Source: Larix kaempferi (lineage: Eukaryota > Streptophyta > Pinopsida > Pinales > Pinaceae). Taken from it: a stretch of DNA of 64,000 bases. Numbering within the stretch: position 1 is the stretch's first letter; the number at the start of each line of letters is the position of its first letter. The DNA lies in the NCBI GenBank assembly GCA_027924585.1, contig BSBM01001719.1, forward strand, positions 10,536,001 through 10,600,000. Direction: 5' to 3'. A program made the translations under genes and the position numbers. The notes beneath the pieces were generated by a model, which ran no database searches, was not told where the DNA came from, and worked only from the letters and a program-made list of their open reading frames with translations. Of the stretch, positions 55,508 through 64,000 are shown one piece after another.

Positions 55508-57360
55508 TACTCTAGCTTCAAAATGGCTATTATTCTCTAGTTATATTATTAAAATTTCTTTCAAAGTTAAAATTTCCATTGATTTGCATGAACACGGAAA
55601 TTAGAATTACATTGAATATGGGCCACTTATTGAACACTAAACTCTCCCACAAACCTATCAGTTGGTATCAATTGAAGTTGCCCTCTCTGTCTCTATAGAC
55701 TATGCAAATTGGCTTCAACTTGGCTAGTAGGTGAAACTTTGATTTCCTCATTCTTTCTTCATTTTTAAAACTTACAAACAAAATAAACAAGTCCAATTGA
55801 ATTGAATCCTCGTTGAAGTCATTTTATTTTTCAACACCCTCTTTTATTCTTGTGGTTCACAAGTAGAAGGCCAACAACCTCCCAACCATTTCCCCAATAG
55901 GTAGTTACATTTCATTGACGTTATGTCCTAGTGTTTCAAATGATATAGAATTCCAACAATAATGGATTTGCTCACACTACCATTTGGCATCCTTTGATTG
56001 GTCAAAGGATCCATTCATCAACACTCTAGGTCGACACATTATCTACCAGGTAGGCTTCTACCGTATTTTTCATAGGGCTCTTATTCTTTCTTTAGTTCAT
56101 AAGTGGAGTTCCTTTATTTAGTTATGCAGAGGTTGATTGGTTATTTGCTTTTCATACCCCATAGTGTTTGCGAGTATAGAGCATGGGGGTATATTCGACT
56201 TGTTTGGGCCTCCACATGCTTAAATCTCCATATGAGGGGGCACTTCATACTCTTACCTTTTGTGGAGTAAAGAGCACAAATCAACAAGCTTTATACATGA
56301 AATGCATATATTACTCTTATCACCACATAATCAAAACTCTATGCCTTTTAACTTGTGCCTTGCACCTTATAATGTGTGGAGCACGGAGGTAACACCTCCC
56401 TGTGACTTTCCCGCCCCTTAACCTATTTCTTTTGAGGTTTAATGGCTTAGTCCCTATTTCGTGTGTGAAGCCTCCTTTGATATGCTCATTTGTGTAGCCT
56501 AAAGCTTTACATAATCATTACTTTTACCAATTTTCAAGTGCTTCAATAGACTTTTCCAAGGCATTGTTATAAGCTTCCAACAAGATTTAGAAAAAAAAAC
56601 ACCAAATCAATCAAAAGACTAACCGTTTAACCATTAATAATCCATTTTTTTCCTAATATTGCCTAAATATAAATATAAATATACATTATTTCTAATCTCA
56701 CGTGTTCATGCTTAATAAACATTAATAAGAAAAAACGTAGTATTGAGAGAGAATTTGTTTATGATGTAACGTGTCATTGTTAATAAACATCAATAAGAAA
56801 AAAACATCGTAGTGATCATATTGTTATTCAATTTTTTTTTTACTATTTAAAATATATAACCGTGGACATGCACAAATCACAAATCTAACCATGTTCTTGA
56901 TCATATACATGTTCAGAAACGAATCATAAATATAAAGTATTAATCATCCAAGCTTGGAAATTGACATGCACAACGCATTCGCTCTTTCATTAATAACCAA
57001 AGTGGAGAAATTCATTGATCAACCTATTCGCTAAAACAAAAGTGGAACATTAGGTAATGCCTTAAACAACTAAAAAGCTAAAACCACTCACAAAATGTTT
57101 GAAAAAATGCACCTAAAAACTAAATTCATTAACAAAATGTTTGTATAAATATTTTAATATGTCAAAATTGAAATACAAAGTAAAACTATTTTGATATGTC
57201 AAAATTCAAACACGAAATACGAAATAGACTTTGGACTTTGGGCAACCGCACAATCATCCACGATTAATGTTATTCATGAATTTTCCTTTTTCCAAAGTTT
57301 GGTCAAAGTGGTTTCCAGCTTAACACCTCAATATGTATGCTTCGTTTCCTCCATGAGTCA
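55508..57360. other. AT-rich, no gene seen
   Basis: A segment at about 56,697-56,760 (GTTCATGCTTAATAAACAT) resembles 50,226-50,290, which indicates a dispersed repeat. No coding domain. Confidence 0.4.
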
Positions 57361-57735
57361 TATTTTGACATCAAATAATATTGCAAGAAATAACATTACA
57401 AGAAAGATACATTTTAGCATGAAAATCGACATAAAATAATATTACACGAAAGATATATTTTAGCATGAAATCGACAATTTAATTTTCCAAATTTCAAAAC
57501 TCGTGAATTTCAATCAATACATCAACATAGCGATTTTTTTTCCTAAATTTGTCTTACATTAAGTTTTAAATACATTTTTATCATGAAAAACGTCAAATCG
57601 ACAAGCTAATTTTCCAAATATCAAAACTCATGAATTTCAATCAATGCATCAGCATCCTTTTAAATTTGTCTTCCATTCACTCATGAATTTCAATCAATAC
57701 ATCAGCACCCTTTTAAATTTGTCTTCTCAACAGTT
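57361..57735 (+). repeat. Degenerate tandem duplications
   Basis: AAAGATA(C/T)ATTTTAGCATGAAA occurs twice. CATGAATTTCAATCAAT(A/G)CATCA-like text occurs three times, with CTTTTAAATTTGTCTTC repeated. Confidence 0.7.
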
Positions 57736-58559
57736 TTAAATTTGTTATTTTTTATAAATTTATGTTAAAAATAAATAATAAACAAGTCGAATAGCTCCAA
57801 GGTAGCTAGTCTTTGCCATAAACATATGTTAATAGTTATGATATTAAATATCATTGATTTAGGTATCTTTCCAAGAAAGAATAATAGATATCATGATGTT
57901 GTACACTAGCCATTTACCTCAGTTAATAAAGCGAAAAATTAATATGAATAAGACTTTTGCAAAGAATTTAAGTTAGGCCTTTTTATAAAGTTAAATGTTT
58001 CAAAAAAAAAAATATGCCACCTTGAAAATGTACAAAAGCATGGAATATGATCTTTATAGAAGTTTTATTTTAAGCTTTTGTTGTTAGCCATCATAACGCT
58101 CTGCCTTAGGCAGGTATAATAAAGGAAATACTTTAATTTAATGCCACTTGGTTTTATTAAATTCTTATCTATATTCAACTCAATTAACCAAACTAGAGCA
58201 AAGTTTGGTGTCACTGTCACGTGCATTCAATTCCATTCTCACTTCTTGGTGAACCAACAGCCGCATTGTACACAGTTGATTGACAACATGAAGAGATGTT
58301 ATTGCAATTTAAAACACTTTATTACTCTAAAATAAAAAAACTTATTTTTAATTACGCCGAAGGTGTTTCACCACAGAGAAGCATGACCTTCCACCTCGGA
58401 AAGATTCCTCGTCTATGGATCCAATGGAATCCTGCTGCGTGTTTTGTTGTTTTCGTGCACGTCGACCAGATCACGTCGACTGTGTCGTTACTTTGCCCCT
58501 TTCATGCAAATCTCCGTTCGTGTAGCAACGATTTGCAGACTTCACAGTTAACAGCCAGA
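57736..58559. other. No gene; contains a short palindrome
   Basis: CTGCCTTAGGCAG at 58,101-58,113 is followed by GTATAATAAA. It is a sister of the palindrome at 45,883. The rest is AT-rich without coding signal. Confidence 0.4.
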
Positions 58560-59740
58560 CAATTTTAACAAGCTCGACCAACTAAGCTAAGCTGACCATT
58601 TTGACTTCCGACCCGTGTCCATCAATTGCACCACACAGTTAAACGTCGACCAGTTTTTAAACGGTCCACCAATTTTAACAGGCCCGACCAACTAAGGTAA
58701 GTCGACCATTTTCACTTCCGACCATATTCTTTTTTAACTAAAATCAGGCGACAATTTTCACTCCCGACCATATCTTACAAATATTATTGAAAACAAAATT
58801 ACATAGTTAACACCCCATCAATTTTAACAGGCCCGACCAACTAAGGTAGGTCGATCATTTTGACTTCCGACACAGTTAAAATTCGACCAATTGCACGACA
58901 CAGTTAATAGTCAACCAATTCTTAAAGGTCCAACCAACACACCTATTGACCATATTTTTTAAGAAACTAAAGTTACCCGATATAGTTAAGAGTCGACCAA
59001 TTTTTAAAGGCTCGACCAACTCAACTATCGACCATATTTTTTTATAACAAAAGAGACGCCAAAATTACATAGTTAACAGCCCAACAATTTTAACAGGATG
59101 AACCAACTAAGCTGAGCCGACCATTTTGACTTCCGACCCGTGTCCATCAATTGCACTACACAGTTAAAAGTCGACCAGCTTTTAAATGGTCCACCAATTT
59201 TAACAGGCCCGACCAAGTAAGGTAAGTCGATCATTTTGACTTCCGACCATATTCTTTTTTAACTAAAATCAGGCGACAATTTTCACTCCTTAACATATCT
59301 TATAGATATTATTGAAAACAAAATCACACAGTTAACAGCTCAGCAATTTTAACAGGCCTGACCAACTAAGGTAAGTCGACCATTTTCACTTCCGACCATA
59401 TTCTTTTTTAACTAAAATCAGGCGACAATTTTCACTCCCGACCATATCTTACAAATATTATTGAAAACAAAATTACACAGTTAACAGCCCAGCAATTTTA
59501 ACAGGCCCGACCAACTAAGGTAAGTCGACCATTTTGACTTCTGACACAGTTAAAAGTCGACCAATTGCACGACACAGTTAATAGTCGACCAATTATTAAA
59601 GGTCCAACCAACACGACTATCGACCATATTTTTTAAGAAACTAAAGTTACTCGACATAGTTAAGAGTCGACCAATTTTTAAAGGCTCGACCAACTCGACT
59701 ATCGACCATATTTTTTTATAACAAAAGAGATGCCATCATT
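58560..59740 (+). repeat. TCGACC-rich tandem array, second site
   Basis: Units of about 140 bp repeat AATTTTAACAGGCCCGACCA, ACTAAGGTAAGTCGACCATT, TTCACTTCCGACCATATTC and AGTCGACCAATTTTTAAAGG. The last blocks are shared with the array at 24.2-25.1 kb, which links this locus with the helicase locus. Confidence 0.88.
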
Positions 59741-60296
59741 TTGACTTCCGTCCACACCAGCATTTGGGTTGATACAGTCTAAACAGGCGGTCCAGCTCTG
59801 CATGGAAAAATCTTGCGAGATCTATACTTTTGATCAGAAATTTGAGCATTCAATGACGAATTGGACATTGAACAACCTTGTATAAGGTTACCCATGTGAA
59901 CATTGATTTCTCTGCATTTAATTCATCACGAACTTATGAACTTTGCTTCAGTAGTACCGATCTCTAGCTATGGACGTATATTTAGATTTGACCGATTGGA
60001 CCTGCTGGATTTTCGATATTGTGGAGATACATGAACAGATTTCAATGCAACAACGGTTAAATGTGGTCAGACACCAATGCACCGCCTTTACTCTTGATCG
60101 CTTATAAAATTCGATGGTAAAGCCTCTCTCATTATTTTGTTCTTGGATACTGTTATTGTGCATAAGCTTAGTTTTTTTCTCAGCATTCGAATTGCCTCCA
60201 AATTGTTGCTCTTTTACAGACCGGCAACCTTGTTAAGGATCCAAAGATTCTTGTTTTCTATTCAAAAAACGGGTTCTCCTCTCAAACAAAAACTCA
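59741..60296. other. Spacer before the RPA1-like gene, no ORF
   Basis: Moderately AT-rich. It could hold the promoter and 5' UTR of the downstream gene, but no specific signal is convincing. Confidence 0.35.
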
Positions 60297-61660
60297 TTTC
60301 CCCTGGTATAATTATGATGTTCTAAATCCTATTTCTGCTTAATGTATTGAAATAAGATTCTGCTGTCTTTTTTGATATTTTTATTGAAAACTAGAGTATG
60401 TTTATGTCAATTATTTACTGATTTCAGTTGAAAGGTCACTTGACTGGTATATATTCATTTTTTTTGTCTCCTAGAAAAATTCTCATTTCAAAAAGTATTA
60501 CCAGGGTAAATTGACCCAGAATTAGTACATTTTGTTTCTGCTGTCTTTTTTTAGTTTTTCTATTCAAAAAACAGGTTCTCCTCTCAAAGCAAACCTCATT
60601 TCCCCTGCTATAATTATCGTGTTATAAATCCTGTTTCTGCTATAATTATGCTGTTGTAAATAAGATTCTGCTATCTTTTTTTATTATTGCCCTTTCAAAA
60701 AATTTATGCCAGAGTAAATTAACCCAGAATTACTACACTCTGTTTCTGCTACCTTTTTTTACTTTTTCTATTCAAAAAACAGGGTCTCCTCTCAAACCAA
60801 AACTCATTTCCCCGGCTATAATTATGCTGCTGTAAATCATGTTTCTGCTTAATGTATTCAAATAATATTCTGCTGTCTTTGTTATCTTTTTTATTGAAAT
60901 TTAGTCATTTGGTATCTTCAAAGTTATCAGAGTAAATTAACTGATTTCAGATGAAAGTCATTTGGTATCTTAAATTAATTTCCCCTGGTATAATTATGCT
61001 ATTCTAAATCCTGTTTCTGCTTAATGTATTCAAATAAGATTCTGCTGTCTTTTTTGATATTTTTATTGAAAACTAGAGTATGTTTATGTCAATTATTTAC
61101 TGATTTCAGATGAAAGGTCACTTGACTGGTATATATTCATTTTTTTGTCTCCTAGAAAAATTCTCATTTCAAAAAGTAATACCAGGGTAAATTGACCCAG
61201 AATTAGTACACTCTGTTTCAACTGTCTTATTTTAGTTTTTCTATTCAAAAAAAAGGTTCTCCTCTCAAACCAAACCTCATTTCCCCTGCTATAATTATCT
61301 TGTTCTAAATCCTGTTTCTGCTATAATTATGCTCTTGTAAATAAGATTCTGCTGTCTTTTTTTATTATTTCCCTTTCAAAAAAAGAATGCCAGAGTAGAT
61401 TAACCTAGAATTACTACACTCTTTTTCTGCTGCCTTTTTTTAGTTTTTCTATTAAAAAAACAGGTTCTCCTCTCAAACCAAAACTCATTTCCCCAGCTAT
61501 AATTATGTTGTTGTAAATCTTGTTTCTGCTTAATGTATTCAAATAATATTCTGCTGTCTTTTTTTATCTTTTTTATTGAAAAATTAATGCTTAATTTAGT
61601 CATTTGGTATCTTCAAAGTTATCAGAGTAAATTAACCCAGAATAACTATACTCTGTTTCT
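60297..61660 (+). repeat. ~682-bp tandem duplication containing smaller repeats
   Basis: The segment from about 60,297 to 60,978 recurs at about 60,979 to 61,660 (TCTAAATCC at 60,321 and 61,003; CAGGTTCTCCTCTCAAA at about 60,570 and 61,252). Inside each copy a ~210-bp sub-repeat occurs with TTCTGCTGTC and CCCCTG(G/C)TATAATTATG motifs. It is polypyrimidine-rich and lies just 5' of the RPA1-like coding region. Confidence 0.82.
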
Positions 61661-62073
61661 ACTGTCTTATTTTAGTTTTTTGTTTCAAATTAGAATTGTT
61701 GTCACTATTCGTATTCCATATTTAAAAACAAGGTTCTCTTAGCAAATTTACCTAATATTATGCTGCCTTTTTTTTTTCTTTTCTTCATAACCAGAGGTCA
61801 CGTTTCCTTGTCTTTGTCTCCTAGAAAAGTTCCCTACCAGTTTTCTCACTGTTTCCGTCTATACTAGCCAATTTATGTAAAATTATCCTTTTTTTCTTGT
61901 TGTTTTTATTGGAAACTAGAAGTTGTTTCTGCCAATGGATTGCCATTTATTTACTCCTATTTACTCCTATTTATTTACTGGTTTCAAACATCTTGTATCT
62001 TGATACTTAATATCAATATGGCACATTTTTCTTTAGCTTATTTTTGTAGGCCAGCTATTCGCAGTACCATGCT

Positions 62074-63992
62074 ATGGACACTCTATTGACCGAAAACGTT
62101 GTCTCACTTTTGATGAATGGTGATGTTGACCTATTCCCACTTGTACAAGTTGTTGCTCTTGATCAACTAAGCTCTCTTAACTCAACAACTGCCCGCTTTT
62201 GAATCTCTATCTCTGATGGAATTCATAAGCACGACACACTGCTTCCAAGTAGGTATAGTAGCGCTGTGGAAAACCACCAGCTCCAAAAAGGGTCAATCAT
62301 CAAAGTTAGCAAGTGTGCATGCAACATTGTACATGATACAACATACAATTTGCTTTCCATATCTTCCTTTTCACTTATTTTAGTTTTCACTCCTAATAAT
62401 TATAACATAGTTTTTACTTATACTTACTTATGTTCATTCTTCTTTCCAGGACTATTGCATTGGACAATTTCGAAAATGTCACCTTAGAAACAACAATTAT
62501 TGGTGACCCATCCCCTTTCAACCTCACACCTACCTTTACAGCCCAGAGCAGTTCATCTATTTTAGAAAACAACACGCTTAACTCCAAAAACCCTTCAGCT
62601 GCAATACCTTCTCCAATGCCAAACCTTGTTGCACCTACTCTTCAATTCACATTGCTCAACCCTTCCAATAGAACATGGACCATTCAAAGACGAGTTACTG
62701 CAAAGGCAAGTATCAACACCTACACCAACCAAAAAGGTCCTGGTCAACTTTTTGGGTTTGACCTTGTTAGTGCTACTAGGGATGAGATTCATATCTCTGC
62801 ATTCAATGAACTAGCTACCTCATTATATGACCAAATACAAGTTGGCATAGTCTACATAGTCTCAAATGGCACAATCAAACCAATTAATCCAAAATACAAC
62901 CATTTGGAAAGTGCTTTTGAGATTTTCCTTAACTCCTCTTCAACAATTGAACGATGCTTGGAAGAGTGCCCACTTATTCCTTTTCATTGCTTCAATTTTA
63001 AATCTATCCATGACATTAAAACTATACCGATCAATTCCATGGTTGACCTTGTCGAAATTATCATTTACGTTTCCCCTGCATCAACTATCCGCAAAAGGGA
63101 TGGCTCTGAAATCATTCGCCGAATAATTGGATTGAGGGACATGTCTGGATATAGCATAGATATTACACTTTGGGGTGAGCATTGCACAATTGAGGGTGTC
63201 CACCTTGGAAACCTTCAAAGTTCAGCTACACCCTTTATCCTTGCAATAAAAGGTGGGTGTGTTACAGAATTTAATGGAAAAACCATTCGAACCATCTCAA
63301 ACACCAACCTCATTATAAACCCAGATATTGAGGAAGTTAAATCCCTCCAAGCATGGTTTGCTAATAATGGATTTTGTTCCACCTCCCCATCTTTGAGCAG
63401 AAAATCCAACTCGTCTTCTTCTACCTCTTGTAAACGCATTTCCATCTCTGTGCTACAATCTCTGCAACCCTCTGAGAAGGAAACTTGGTATTCAATTATT
63501 GCTACAATCACCCATATTAACATCAATGACTTTCATTTCCTTGCATGCCCTCTATTTGTCGATGGAATACAATGCATGAAAAAAATTTCCCACAAAGTTG
63601 GCAATGTTTGGCATTGTACAAAATGTGATGGGGAGTTTACAGAGTGTGCTTACCGATACATACTCAAACTTGACATCATGGATGCTACTGGACAACTATA
63701 TGGTATCATAGCTTTTGATGATGCTGCGCAACAACTAATGGGGGTCTCTACAAAAGATTTTTGTCTCCTATCAAATGATCCAACGTCTCTCTTGGATATT
63801 GTTCAACATGTTTGTGCTCGCCAGTACCTTATAACATTATCAGTAAAGACAGAGACTTTTAATTCACATGCTCGGTTGAAGGTGCTTCTTGTTATGTCAG
63901 AAGAGTTTTCTCCATCATTGGTCCCTGTTGATACTCCTACTAAAAGTGAACACATTCTACTTACTAAACGTCCAATTGCTCACAAGCTTTGA
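62074..63992 (+). pseudogene. RPA1 (RPA70)-like single-stranded-DNA-binding protein with one internal stop
   Basis: Large subunit of replication protein A type, which coats single-stranded DNA. Exon 1 from ATG 62,074 encodes the N-terminal OB fold (MDTLLTENVVSLLMNGDVDL, FPLVQVVALDQLSS, ISISDG, LQKGSIIKVSKCACNIV). It carries TGA at 62,200, where an Arg codon (CGA) is likely. An intron then ends at TTCTTTCCAG|G (62,449). Exon 2 is open to 63,992: DBD-A (ITVRVTAK-like RRVTAKASINTYTNQKGPGQ, LFGFDLV, EIHISAFNELATSLYDQIQV), DBD-B (VDLVEIIIYVSPAS, DMSGYSIDITLWG), TIRTISNTNLIINPDIEEVK and DBD-C with a zinc ribbon (ACPLFVDGIQCMKK, WHCTKCDGEFTEC, YRYILKLDIMDATGQLYG). Full length to the C-terminus. Helitrons of plants often carry such RPA genes. 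The flanking array shared with the helicase locus supports that, but a host RPA1 paralogue is possible. The intron donor is unresolved. Confidence 0.85.
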
Positions 63993-64000
63993 ACTCCTAC

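Overview
The window looks like repeat-dense, gene-poor nuclear DNA from a land plant with a large genome. It is filled with plant-type LTR retrotransposons (Tat-lineage Ty3/gypsy, a chromodomain Ty3/gypsy and Ty1/copia), Helitron-type helicase and RPA1-like genes, a SINE, a retroposed transcript and many minisatellites. Species cannot be read from the sequence. A large-genome seed plant such as a gymnosperm is possible, but that is inference. I see no rRNA, no functional tRNA, no CRISPR and no bacterial-type genes.

Layout. 1-3.7 kb: decayed Tat-type pol (RT, RNase H, integrase) plus a second RNase H downstream of the integrase. 3.8-5.1 kb: a plant-mobile-domain-like gene on the opposite strand, with one clear intron. 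6.0-7.5 kb: three tandem-repeat blocks, including an array of about 20 mini-hairpins whose stems covary. 7.5-11.7 kb: a fragmented Ty1/copia element on the minus strand. 12.2-21.76 kb: a second Tat-type element (LTR end, PBS, leader, gag, protease, RT, RNase H, integrase), cut off near 21,757. 21.76-23.84 kb: a decayed Helitron/PIF1-type helicase. 24.2-25.1 kb: a tandem array rich in TCGACC. 24.99-43.23 kb: two head-to-tail copies of a ~6.0 kb unit, each carrying remains of one long, unrecognised ORF. Copy B is interrupted at 36,430-42,659 by an almost intact chromodomain Ty3/gypsy element with 375-bp LTRs. 43.3-46.6 kb: inverted repeats, minisatellites, a poly(A)-tailed retroposed transcript with a ~16-bp target duplication, and a SINE. 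46.66-50.02 kb: a decayed coiled-coil ORF followed by a polypurine tract and a probable long LTR. 50.3-58.1 kb: remnants of minus-strand LTR elements, a TIR element and AT-rich DNA. 58.56-59.74 kb: a second TCGACC-rich array related to the one at 24-25 kb. 60.3-64.0 kb: repeats, then an RPA1 (RPA70)-like gene carrying one internal stop.

Connections. The helicase, the RPA1-like gene and the two related arrays suggest that one Helitron family, not fully assembled here, supplied both the 21.8-43 kb block and the 58.6-64 kb block. The coding remnants decay in a consistent way: most in-frame stops are single C-to-T or G-to-A changes of CAG, CGA or TGG codons, as expected from deamination of methylated CG and CHG sites in silenced plant DNA. 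The best candidates for something undescribed are the covarying mini-hairpin array, the long unknown ORF of the duplicated unit, and the antisense intron-bearing PMD gene inside a Tat element.
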